Source of the DNA: an uncultured Clostridia bacterium
GTDB taxonomy: Bacteria; Bacillota; Clostridia; Christensenellales; Aristaeellaceae
DNA length: 64,000 nt
Assembly: GCA_934647305.1 (NCBI GenBank)
Contig: CAKUFI010000001.1
Location: 171,727-235,726, forward strand
Direction of reading: 5' to 3'
The notes beneath the pieces were generated by a model that saw only the letters and a list, made by a program, of their open reading frames with translations, was not told where the DNA came from and searched no databases. The translations under genes and the position numbers were made by a program. Positions 8,327 through 15,895 of this stretch are shown one piece after another (within the stretch, counting starts at the first letter, position 1; the number at the start of each line of letters is the position of its first letter).

Positions 8327-8328
8327 AT
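8301..8328 (+). promoter_or_regulatory. Promoter of the CdaR-type regulator, embedded in the upstream terminator
   Basis: TTGCTT (8301-8306) lies in the terminator loop and TATAAT (8323-8328) directly follows the 3' arm, with a 16-bp spacer. The hairpin arm therefore forms the promoter spacer. Confidence 0.55.
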
Positions 8329-8362
8329 TATACCATAGACGCATCAAGGAGGATTACTACTC

Positions 8363-9439
8363 ATGTATCTCGATCATCGGATCATTTCGAAGATTGCGCA
8401 GGTGCTGGCGAAGATCAATATGCCCGTCATGCTGCTGGACAATAACGGCCAGGTTGTGCTGCCCGAGGGCAACGATCGTGAATTCACGCTGCCTGAGGTG
8501 CTGAGGAATAATCCCACGCAGCCGCTCGTTTACGGCGGTTTCACCCTGATCGGCACGGAGGGCAATCAGCCGCTGTTTCTGTGCCTGTCGGGCGACTCGC
8601 CGGACGTGAGCAGCTGTGCCGTGCTGTGCGCCGAGCTGATCAACATGATGACCCGCGTGGAGCTGCCCGACGCCGACCGTGAGCAGTCCTTCCGCTATAT
8701 CCTTCGCGACGAGGTTGAGGGCGCGGAGATGGAGACGCTGGCCATGGAGCACGGCATCGCCGTGGAGCAGGATCGCTGCGTCATCATGCTGCACCTGCAG
8801 AACCTGGACGTGGACACCGTGCTGAGCATCCTGGGCAACGTGATCTGCGACAGCGAAAACGACGCCATCGTCGAGATGGATCGCCACACCGTCGTGCTGA
8901 TCAAGCACCTGGACGAGCAGTCCGACTATGACGACATCGACCAGCTGGGCCAGGCCATCGAGAACACCTTCGTCAGCGAAACCAACCACCAGCTCTATAT
9001 CGGCATCGGCGATCCCAAGCACACGCTCTCGCAGCTCAGCGAGTCCATGCGCGAGGCTCGCCGCGCCATCGACGTGGGCCGCATGTACTGCAAGGACAAC
9101 TTTGTCTTCGTCTACCGTAAGCTGCTCATCGAGCGCTTCCTGGCCGACGTGCCCAAGGAGATGGGGCAGCGCTATAACGCCATGCTCTTCAACCGCAAGA
9201 CCGCCCGCCTGTTCAACGACGAGATGATTCACACCATCGAGAAGTTCTTCGAGAACAGCCTGAACCTGTCCGAAACCGCTCGCCAGCTGTATATCCACAG
9301 GAATACGCTGGTCTACCGCCTGGACAAGGTGCAGCGCGTGATCGGCTTGGATCTGCGCGCGTTCGATGACGCGGTGACCTTCAAGATGATGATGCTGCTC
9401 GGCAAGAACGGCGCGCCTGAAAAAAACAGCCGCCGATAA
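8363..9439 (+). CDS. CdaR/PucR-type transcriptional regulator
   Basis: DNA-binding regulator of 358 residues. The N-terminal half (about 1-130) looks like a small-molecule sensor, beginning with an ISKIAQVLAKINMPVMLLD segment as in sugar-diacid recognition domains. A GGDEF-like middle region follows. The C-terminal 60 residues hold the PucR-family helix-turn-helix: SLNLSETARQLYIHRNTLVYRLDK with the usual LDLR-F-D ending. The effector is unknown. It lies just downstream of the ABC ATPase with its own promoter, so it may respond to carbon supply, but this is inference. The SD is AAGGAGG. Confidence 0.82.
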   Translation: MYLDHRIISKIAQVLAKINMPVMLLDNNGQVVLPEGNDREFTLPEVLRNNPTQPLVYGGFTLIGTEGNQPLFLCLSGDSPDVSSCAVLCAELINMMTRVELPDADREQSFRYILRDEVEGAEMETLAMEHGIAVEQDRCVIMLHLQNLDVDTVLSILGNVICDSENDAIVEMDRHTVVLIKHLDEQSDYDDIDQLGQAIENTFVSETNHQLYIGIGDPKHTLSQLSESMREARRAIDVGRMYCKDNFVFVYRKLLIERFLADVPKEMGQRYNAMLFNRKTARLFNDEMIHTIEKFFENSLNLSETARQLYIHRNTLVYRLDKVQRVIGLDLRAFDDAVTFKMMMLLGKNGAPEKNSRR

Positions 9440-9556
9440 ACTGCCCTCGCGGCGCATCAGCCGCCTGCCTGGCGAATATCTTTGATTGCCCGGGTTTTCG
9501 GCCTGTGCCGAGGATCCGGGTCTCTGTCGTATGAAGGAAATGTAAGGAGGCGCTGT

Positions 9557-10792
9557 ATGTCCAAGCGTGCCATCGTGGTTCTGGCCGTGGTCTGGATCGT
9601 TCTGCTGGTGGCCGGGGTGTCCACCTCGCTGACGCTGATGTTCTGCAATGTGAACGCCTCGGACGAGATCAGCCTGGGCTCGGCGCACATCGTGTCCGCG
9701 CAGGAATACTCGATCATCGAGCGCTTTTCCAGGCTGCGCGAGGTGCTGGACGTGGTCGAGGAAGACTACTATCAGCCGGTCGACGAGGAAAAGTTGCTTC
9801 AGGGCGCGATCGACGGCATGCTGGGCTCGCTCGAGGATCCCTATACGTTCTATTACACCCCTACGGCCATGGAGGAATCCACGGAGCACCAGAGCGGCAC
9901 CTACCACGGCGTGGGGCTGCAGCTGCTGGCCGACGAGCAGGGCCGCCTGGTCATTACGCGCACCTTCAGCGGCGGTTCCTCGCAGGAGGCGGGCATACTG
10001 TCCGGCGACATACTCATCGCGGTGGACGGCGTGCCGGTTTCGGGCGAGACCCGGCAGGAGATGAACAAGGCGCTCGACGCGGTGCGAGGGCCGGATCAGA
10101 CCACGGTGCGCCTGACCGTGCTGCGCGGCGACGAGCAGCTGGAGGTGGAGGTGGTGCGCGGCGAGGTGACGATGAACCGCGTCGATCACCGGATGCTTGA
10201 GGATCAGATCGGCTACATCGCCATCTATGAATTCATGGGCGACGACGTGGAGGGCTTCAGGGAGGCCGTGCGTGACCTTCAGAACCAGGGCATGCGCGCG
10301 CTGATCATCGACGTGCGCTCCAATCCGGGCGGCCTGCTCGACCACGTGGTCAGCATCGCCGACCAGATCCTGCCGCAGGGACTGATCGTCTACACGCAGG
10401 ATCGCGCCGGGCAGCGCGAGAGCTACTATTCGGACACGTCCTCGCTCGATCTGCCCATGGCGGTGCTGATCAACGGCACGTCGGCCAGCGCCTCGGAAAT
10501 CCTCGCGGGCGCGATACAGGACTACGGCGTGGGCACGCTGGTGGGCGAAAAGAGCTTCGGCAAGGGCATCGTGCAGACCATCATCTCCTTCCGAGACGAC
10601 GGCGCGGGCATGCAGCTGACCACCTCGGCCTACTACACGCCCTCCGGCCGCTCGATTCACGGCACAGGCATCGCCCCGGACGTTGAGGTCGCGGCTGAAG
10701 AGGACTTCGACGTGTCGATGTCCATCGCCGCGCCTGAGGACGATCTGCAGCTTCAGGCGGCGCTGAACCTGCTCAAGGAACAGCTCAAGTAA
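9557..10792 (+). CDS. S41 family C-terminal processing protease (CtpA/CtpB-like)
   Basis: Exported serine protease that cleaves proteins near their C-termini. The 411-residue protein starts with a membrane anchor (about residues 4-28). Next comes an N-terminal helical segment with LREVLDVVEEDYYQPVDEEKL, a PDZ domain with GVGLQLLADEQGRLVITRTFSGGSS..GILSGDIL, and the S41 catalytic domain. The catalytic Ser is in NGTSASASEILAGA and the Lys in GEKSFGKGIVQT. The ATG at 9557 follows AAGGAGG; the longer open frame has no SD. The leader (9480-9533) contains a nested hairpin (CCCGG/CCGGG around CGGC/GCCG) of unknown meaning. Confidence 0.93.
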   Translation: MSKRAIVVLAVVWIVLLVAGVSTSLTLMFCNVNASDEISLGSAHIVSAQEYSIIERFSRLREVLDVVEEDYYQPVDEEKLLQGAIDGMLGSLEDPYTFYYTPTAMEESTEHQSGTYHGVGLQLLADEQGRLVITRTFSGGSSQEAGILSGDILIAVDGVPVSGETRQEMNKALDAVRGPDQTTVRLTVLRGDEQLEVEVVRGEVTMNRVDHRMLEDQIGYIAIYEFMGDDVEGFREAVRDLQNQGMRALIIDVRSNPGGLLDHVVSIADQILPQGLIVYTQDRAGQRESYYSDTSSLDLPMAVLINGTSASASEILAGAIQDYGVGTLVGEKSFGKGIVQTIISFRDDGAGMQLTTSAYYTPSGRSIHGTGIAPDVEVAAEEDFDVSMSIAAPEDDLQLQAALNLLKEQLK

Positions 10793-10799
10793 ACAGTGC

Positions 10800-10836
10800 G
10801 GCGCTCCCTCACATGATCGAAGGAGCGCCATGTTTT
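10800..10836 (+). terminator. Intrinsic terminator between convergent ctp and Cof-phosphatase genes
   Basis: GGCGCTCC (10800-10807) and GGAGCGCC (10822-10829) are perfect 8-bp arms with a 14-nt loop, followed by ATGTTTTAT on the plus strand. It may also stop minus-strand transcription. Confidence 0.6.
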
Positions 10837-11602
10837 ATATTGATTCGATGATTGCGGCGATGGCGTGCTCGGTGTTGGGCACGATCACGCGGTCGGCAGC
10901 CTGCTTGCACTCGTCGATGGCGTTGCCCACCGCGCAGCCGATGTCCGCGTCGCGGATCAGCGTCAGGTCGTTTTCGTAGTCGCCCACGCCGATGGTCGTG
11001 TGAACCCGGTCGCCCAGGTATTTGCGAATCCAGGTCAGGCACGCGCCCTTGCCGCTGTGCCTGGGAATGACCTCGAGACCCTCGTCCCAGCTGCGGTTGA
11101 ATTCGTATCGATTGCCGAAGCGCGCGAGCATCTCGTCCCGCAGCGCCAGCGTCCGCTCAGGCGACTGCACGCACAGCAGGCGGCACCAAGGCTTGGGCAC
11201 GTTCGCCAGCAGGGCGGGGGAGAAGGGGACTTTGCGCGGTTCGAGCCAGATTTTGTCCGCGTCCGGGCCGGATACGAGCAGCTGATCGACGTCCCCGCGC
11301 TCGTACAGGTATCGGACAAAGCCGTCGATTTCCTCGCCGAAGGTCATGCAGTGCAGGATTTTCAGGCTGTTCTGGTCGCAGATGACCGTTCCGTTCGTGC
11401 AGATCAGCGGCGCGTTGGCCACGAAGTCCTCGCGATAGCCGGCCAGAAACGAAGGGATTCGGCCGCTGGCAATTGTGAACAGGCCGCCTCCCGCCTGAAA
11501 GCGGCGAATGGCCAGCGAGTTTTCCCGGGAAATGACCGCGCCCGGCCCGGCAAAGGTTCCGTCAAAATCAGTCGCAATCAGATAGCCTTCGTATTTTCCC
11601 AT
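10835..11602 (-). CDS. Cof-type HAD-IIB phosphatase
   Basis: Predicted cytoplasmic phosphatase for a sugar phosphate or similar small substrate. At 255 residues it has HAD motif I DFDGTF near residue 12 with the nucleophile Asp, motif II in TIASGR, and motif IV GVGDYENDLTLIRDADIGCAVGNA, the typical end of a Cof-like protein. A type IIB cap of about 90 residues lies between motifs II and III. The substrate cannot be predicted. The ATG at 11602 follows CGGAG. A TATAAT at 11683-11688 may be its own -10 downstream of the terminator that ends the preceding operon. Confidence 0.88.
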   Translation of the reverse strand: MGKYEGYLIATDFDGTFAGPGAVISRENSLAIRRFQAGGGLFTIASGRIPSFLAGYREDFVANAPLICTNGTVICDQNSLKILHCMTFGEEIDGFVRYLYERGDVDQLLVSGPDADKIWLEPRKVPFSPALLANVPKPWCRLLCVQSPERTLALRDEMLARFGNRYEFNRSWDEGLEVIPRHSGKGACLTWIRKYLGDRVHTTIGVGDYENDLTLIRDADIGCAVGNAIDECKQAADRVIVPNTEHAIAAIIESI

Positions 11603-11633
11603 ATGCGCGCTCCGTGTAAGGTACTGGGCGCAG

Positions 11634-11662
11634 AAAAAGAGACGGCCGAAAAGAGCCGCCTC
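11634..11662 (-). terminator. Intrinsic terminator of the GlpA-like operon
   Basis: On the minus strand GAGGCGGC (11655-11662) pairs with GCCGTCTC (11639-11646) and is followed by TTTTT. It lies 30 nt past the DUF1667 stop. Confidence 0.75.
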
Positions 11663-11691
11663 TTCACTGTGCCTGTGGGTTAATTATACCA

Positions 11692-12045
11692 TTAATCGTT
11701 CGCCGTTGCAACCAGGTTCGCGCCGGTTCCGGCGATATTTTCCGCCAGCACGTCGCCGATATGCACGGGCGCGCTCACGGTCAGGTCTCGAATCGCCGCC
11801 AGCACACCGCCGATCGCCGCCTTGGGCACCTGGGTGGCGGTCTTGACCGAGCAGACCGGGCGCACGCCGCCGTTTACGCGCACGCTGCTGGTCACGGTGC
11901 GCATCGGGCAGCGCATTTCCTGAATGCCGTAGGCCTCGCCGCGCTTGCAGGTGAAGCCGGTAACCGAGATGTTCTCGCCGTCGCGCGTCACACGCAGTGC
12001 GCAGCCCATCGGGCAGCAGATACAGATCATATCCTTCGTTTCCAT
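11692..12045 (-). CDS. DUF1667 protein, small redox partner in GlpA-like operon
   Basis: 117-residue protein with an N-terminal cysteine motif CICCPMGC plus further cysteines at TCKRG and RCP, which suggests a metal or Fe-S site. The family regularly accompanies GlpA-like and TrxB-like flavoproteins in Firmicutes, as here, where it is the third gene of a three-gene operon. It may carry electrons between the flavoproteins and an acceptor; that role is inference. The last residues are low in complexity. The SD is AGGCAGGA. Confidence 0.85.
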   Translation of the reverse strand: METKDMICICCPMGCALRVTRDGENISVTGFTCKRGEAYGIQEMRCPMRTVTSSVRVNGGVRPVCSVKTATQVPKAAIGGVLAAIRDLTVSAPVHIGDVLAENIAGTGANLVATAND

Positions 12046-12069
12046 AGAGAATTCCTGCCTTTCCGGCGC

Positions 12070-13320
12070 TTACGCCGTCACGATTTCAAGCGTCACGTCG
12101 CCCGTAATCTTCTCCGCGTCCACGGTGATCTTTTCCATTTCGCCGGGGGTCATAATGGGCTTCTTGCGGCGAACGAGCTCGGTCTCGCCGCACTTCACGA
12201 GGAGCGTCGCGCCCTTGTAGGCGCTGCCCACGCGGAAGTACAGGTCCACCTTGCCCGCCGCGACCGCGGACAGCTTCTGAGGCACCGCGTACCGCACGCC
12301 GTTTATGCCCCTCACGCTTCGATACTCGACCGGCGCGGGCTGCTCGCTCGCGTAGGCCGCGGCCGAACGGCCGGCCAGTATGGCCTCGTTGCTGACGTTG
12401 TCGACCAGGTCGTGTACGTGCAGCACGTTGCCGCAGGCGAACACGCCCGGGATCGAGGTCTGACGGTTCTCGTCGACCACTGCGCCGCTGGTGACCGGAT
12501 CCATCTCGACGCCCGCGCCGCGCGTCAGCTCGTTTTCGGGAATCAGGCCGACCGACAAAAGCAGCGTGTCGCAGGGATAGGTCTCCTCGGTGCCGGGGAT
12601 GGGCTTGCGGGTCGCGGGATCGACCTCGGCGATCACCACGCCCTCGACGCGCTCGCGGCCCAGGATGTTGACCACGGTGTGGTTGAACTTGAGCGGAATG
12701 CCGTTGTCCACCAGGCACTGCACGATGTTGCGGTTCAGGCCGCTGGAGAAGGGCATGAGCTCGGCCACCAGCTCGACCTTCGCGCCCTCCCAGGTCATGC
12801 GCCGGGCCATAATCAGGCCGATGTCGCCCGAGCCCAGTATGACCACGCGCCTGCCCGGCATCAGGCCCTCCATGTTGACCAGCCGCTGCGCGCAGCCGGC
12901 GGTGTACACGCCCGCGGGCCTCGTGCCCGGAATGTTCAGCGCGCCGCGGGTGCGTTCGCGGCAGCCCATGGCCAGCACGACCGCCTTCGCCTCGATGTGC
13001 ATCAGGCCGTTTTCCGCGCTGACGGCGGTGAGCACGCGGTTGTCGCTCAGGTCGAGCACCATCGTGTCGGTCAGCACCTCAATGCCCGTACCCTCCAGCT
13101 GCGCGATGAAGCGGCCGGCGTACTCGGGGCCGGTCAGCTCCTCACCGAAAAAGTGCAGGCCGAAGCCGTTGTGAATGCACTGCTGCAAAATGCCGCCCAG
13201 GCTCCTGTCGCGCTCGATAATCAGGATCGAGGCCTCGGGGGAGCGCTTACGGGCCTCAAGCGCCGCGGCAAGCCCGGCCGGGCCACCACCCACGACGGCA
13301 ATATCTACGTTCCTGTGCAT
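12070..13320 (-). CDS. NAD(P)/FAD-dependent oxidoreductase of GlpA-like operon
   Basis: Flavoprotein of 416 residues with two Rossmann folds. The FAD site VVGGGPAGLAAALEA is at about residues 9-23, and the NAD(P) site VVILGSGDIGLIMARRM is near 160-176. The second FAD motif is in IPGVFACGNVLHVHDLVD. A single Cys in GGILQQCIHNGFGLHFFGEELTGPEYA is conserved in this subgroup. The protein probably passes electrons from the GlpA-like subunit to NAD or another acceptor. It follows the GlpA-like gene with a 1-nt gap, and its SD AAGGAGG lies inside the end of that gene, so translation is likely coupled. Confidence 0.88.
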   Translation of the reverse strand: MHRNVDIAVVGGGPAGLAAALEARKRSPEASILIIERDRSLGGILQQCIHNGFGLHFFGEELTGPEYAGRFIAQLEGTGIEVLTDTMVLDLSDNRVLTAVSAENGLMHIEAKAVVLAMGCRERTRGALNIPGTRPAGVYTAGCAQRLVNMEGLMPGRRVVILGSGDIGLIMARRMTWEGAKVELVAELMPFSSGLNRNIVQCLVDNGIPLKFNHTVVNILGRERVEGVVIAEVDPATRKPIPGTEETYPCDTLLLSVGLIPENELTRGAGVEMDPVTSGAVVDENRQTSIPGVFACGNVLHVHDLVDNVSNEAILAGRSAAAYASEQPAPVEYRSVRGINGVRYAVPQKLSAVAAGKVDLYFRVGSAYKGATLLVKCGETELVRRKKPIMTPGEMEKITVDAEKITGDVTLEIVTA

Positions 13321-13321
13321 T

Positions 13322-14758
13322 TTACCGCACCTCCTTCAGTTTGCCCACCAGCAGCCTGCTGTTTCCGCCGAACTTGGTCAGCTCGGTCATGGGCACGTTC
13401 AGCTCGCGCGAGAGAATCTCCATCACGCGCGGGGAGCAGAAGCCGCCCTGGCAGCGGCCCATACCCGCGCGGGTGCGCCGCTTCACGCCGTCAAGAGAAC
13501 GGGCACCCCGGCGAATGGCCTCGACGATCTCGCCCTCGGTAATGGTCTCGCAGCGGCAGATGATGCGGCCAAAGCGGGAATCCTTGGCGATCAGCGCGCT
13601 CTTTTCCTCGTCGGAGAGCTTGCGGAACTCGGGAATGGCACGGCGGACGGGATTGTAGTCGGCCTTTTCGGTCATGCTGAGGCCGGTTTCGTGCAGTATC
13701 GCGTCAATCCTCTCGGCGATGGCCGGCGCGGAGGTCAGGCCGGGGGAGCAGATGCCCGCCGCCTGGATGAGGCGGCTGTTCGCCCTCGACGCGCCGATCA
13801 CGAAGTCGCCGGTCGAGGGCTGCGCGCGCACGCCCGCAAACGAGGTGATGACCGCGCGCAGGTTGAGCGCAGGCACCGATTTGTGCGCCAGCCGGGTCAG
13901 CGACTCGATGCCCTCGGCGGTGACGGAGGTATCAGCCTTGTCCTCCATGTCCACGGCGGTCGGGCCCGCGAAGATATTGCCGTCGACCGTGGGGGAGACC
14001 AGCACGCCCTTGCCCAGCTTGGACGGGGTCTGGAAGATGACTGTGCGCGCGATGCAGGCGTTGCGGTCCATCAGCAGATACTCGCCCTTGCGCGGGTGGA
14101 TGGAGAAGGAATCGTCGCCCAGCATGCGGGACACCTCGTCGGCGTACACGCCCGCCGCGTTGATCACGCGGGAGGCGGTAATCGTGCGCTCGCCCGCCCG
14201 GATTTCGATCGCCTCGCCCGTGTCCTTCATCGAGGTGACCTTCGCGTTCAGGATCCACTCGACGCCGTTTTCGCGGGCGTTTTCCGCGCAGGCGATGGTC
14301 ATCTGGTAGGGGCAGGTGATGCCGCAGGTGCGCGCCCACAGCGCGAGCGTCACGTCCCTGCTCAGACTGGGCTCGATCTCGCGGGCGCGGTCGCCCGAAA
14401 CCAGCTCCATCTCCGGCACGCCGTTTTTGATTCCCCGCTCGTACAGCGCCCTGAGCGTCGCCTCGTCTTCCGCGCCGAAGCCCACAACCAGCGAGCCCAC
14501 GCGCTGAAGCGGCACGTCGAGCTCCTCGCACCACTGGGTGTACAGGTAGTTGCCGCGCACGTTGCAGCCGGCCTCGACCGACCCGACCGGGCAGTCGTAG
14601 CCCGCGTGCACGATGGCGCTGTTGGCGCGGGATGCGCCCATGGCCACGTCCTCCGCCGCGTCGATCAGCGCGATGCGCAGCTGATAGCGGGAAAGCTGGC
14701 GCGCAATCGCGCAGCCCACGACGCCCGCGCCCACGATCGCAATGTCATAGTTTGCCAT
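13322..14758 (-). CDS. GlpA/GlpO-like FAD-dependent oxidoreductase with BFD-like [2Fe-2S] domain
   Basis: Probable glycerol-3-phosphate dehydrogenase family enzyme. At 478 residues it has an N-terminal FAD motif AIVGAGVVGCAIARQLSRY (residues 6-24) and the DAO-type substrate domain with GASRANSAIVHAGYDC. A C-terminal BFD-like domain carries CRCETITEGEIVEAI and, about 30 residues on, GRCQGGFC, i.e. four cysteines for a [2Fe-2S] cluster. I chose the ATG at 14758 because AAGGAG stands 11 nt before it; the upstream in-frame GTG overlaps that SD. No glpK or glpF is in the window. Other substrates, such as 2-hydroxyglutarate, are possible for this family. Confidence 0.85.
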   Translation of the reverse strand: MANYDIAIVGAGVVGCAIARQLSRYQLRIALIDAAEDVAMGASRANSAIVHAGYDCPVGSVEAGCNVRGNYLYTQWCEELDVPLQRVGSLVVGFGAEDEATLRALYERGIKNGVPEMELVSGDRAREIEPSLSRDVTLALWARTCGITCPYQMTIACAENARENGVEWILNAKVTSMKDTGEAIEIRAGERTITASRVINAAGVYADEVSRMLGDDSFSIHPRKGEYLLMDRNACIARTVIFQTPSKLGKGVLVSPTVDGNIFAGPTAVDMEDKADTSVTAEGIESLTRLAHKSVPALNLRAVITSFAGVRAQPSTGDFVIGASRANSRLIQAAGICSPGLTSAPAIAERIDAILHETGLSMTEKADYNPVRRAIPEFRKLSDEEKSALIAKDSRFGRIICRCETITEGEIVEAIRRGARSLDGVKRRTRAGMGRCQGGFCSPRVMEILSRELNVPMTELTKFGGNSRLLVGKLKEVR

Positions 14759-14783
14759 CCGTTTTGTCACTCCTTTTTCACGC

Positions 14784-14835
14784 AAAAAGCCACAGCAAAC
14801 AACTCCGGCGATTTGCGGAGCTGTCTGCCGTGGCT
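14784..14835 (-). terminator. Leader terminator (attenuator) of the GlpA-like operon
   Basis: Arms of 20 nt (14816-14835 and 14788-14807 on the minus strand) pair fully with three G-U wobbles around an 8-nt loop and are followed by TTTTT. The hairpin lies between the operon promoter and the SD, so transcription must read through it to express the operon. Confidence 0.85.
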
Positions 14836-14864
14836 TCTCTCAATACTCTGCCAAGACAGGTTCT

Positions 14865-14893
14865 ATTGTAGCGCACGGGCGCGCGTTTGTCAA
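14865..14893 (-). promoter_or_regulatory. Sigma-A promoter of the GlpA-like operon
   Basis: A -35 TTGACA (14888-14893) and a -10 TACAAT (14865-14870) are 17 bp apart. The leader of about 100 nt includes the terminator hairpin at 14784-14835. Confidence 0.85.
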
Positions 14894-14921
14894 TCGAAAA
14901 ATGTCATCTTTGTGAAATCCG

Positions 14922-15686
14922 TCAGCCCGGCTTGCGCGCGATCAGGTAGTACCAGTCCGCGTCCCGCGCGGCGCGGCCAATCTGCACCGGGAAGCCGCCC
15001 GACTGCTCGATCGAATAGCCCATGCCGAGGAGCGTTTCCTCGAGCAGCGCGTAGGGCAGGGGATGGTAGTGCTCCTCGAACACCTCGCGCTGCACGACCT
15101 CATAGCCCTTTTCGAAGGCGAACACGAAATGAAAGCGCATGCTTCCGTCGGCCGGGTACTCCCAGAACTGGATGCGCTCGACGCGCGTGCCGTCGGACAG
15201 GCGCGTGGGACGGTAAAAGTAGAACTTCGGCTTCTTTTCGAGCATCTGATCCCAGTTTCGGGTGTCCAGGTAGATGCGCCCGCCCGGCGCGGTCAGCCGA
15301 TCCATGGCCTGAAGCGCCTGAACCACCCCTTCGTTCTCCACGTAGGCCAGCGAGTTGCCGGTGCTGGCCACCATGTCGAACCGCGCGCCCGGAAAGGCCC
15401 TGTCCGCCTCGCGGAAGTCCGACTGCGCAAGCGCGATGGACAGGCCGTGCGCCTCCGCCTTTTCGGCGCATTTCTTGAGCATCGCTTCGCTCAGGTCGGA
15501 GCCGGACAGGCGCACGCCCACTTCGCCCAGGGGAAGCGTCAGGTTGCCGCTGCCCACGCTCACGTCGAGCAGCGTGCGGGGAAGGTCGTCCCCAAGCACC
15601 TTTTCCCAGTGCTCGCGGATGATCCGCCAGTCGCGCGGGGTGGAGCATACGTCGTAGATGTCCGCGCGGTCGTAGAGGTTGGACAT
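14922..15686 (-). CDS. Class I SAM-dependent methyltransferase
   Basis: 254-residue methyltransferase of unknown substrate. SAM-binding motif I is TLLDVSVGSGNLTLPLGE, followed by LSGSDLSEAML with the acidic ribose-binding residue and by FDMVASTGNSLAYV. The C-terminal half has a beta-rich segment typical of small-molecule glycine-sarcosine-type methyltransferases (DTRNWDQML). The ATG at 15686 follows AAGGAGG; the longer frame to 15749 runs into the promoter. It is a single gene. Confidence 0.85.
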   Translation of the reverse strand: MSNLYDRADIYDVCSTPRDWRIIREHWEKVLGDDLPRTLLDVSVGSGNLTLPLGEVGVRLSGSDLSEAMLKKCAEKAEAHGLSIALAQSDFREADRAFPGARFDMVASTGNSLAYVENEGVVQALQAMDRLTAPGGRIYLDTRNWDQMLEKKPKFYFYRPTRLSDGTRVERIQFWEYPADGSMRFHFVFAFEKGYEVVQREVFEEHYHPLPYALLEETLLGMGYSIEQSGGFPVQIGRAARDADWYYLIARKPG

Positions 15687-15721
15687 GAAAACCGCCTCCT
15701 TATATGATTCACTACGCTGCC

Positions 15722-15749
15722 ATGATATCATAAAATTGGGCGGTGTCAA
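15722..15749 (-). promoter_or_regulatory. Sigma-A promoter of the methyltransferase gene
   Basis: TTGACA (15744-15749) and TATCAT (15722-15727) with a 16-bp spacer. Confidence 0.7.
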
Positions 15750-15895
15750 GTAAAGGCTTCCTTTCCCGCTGGAACAAATTTACCGGACAGAGGTTGACTG
15801 CCGGGCGGAAGGGTGATAGAGTATACTATGTATGCAGTATCTTCTCGCTGCGGCGTTCGGCCGGGCAAAAAATACATGGTTCGGAGGAAAAAGCC

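Noticed and set aside
8357..10831. An 824-codon open frame on the minus strand across the CdaR-type and S41 protease genes
   Set aside because: It is antisense to two genes with clear motifs and SDs; its translation is a His-, Arg- and Val-rich composition typical of shadow frames in GC-rich DNA.
14758..14893. A T-box or known metabolite riboswitch in the GlpA-like leader
   Set aside because: No T-box sequence and no conserved blocks of the common riboswitch classes were seen; only the terminator is certain.
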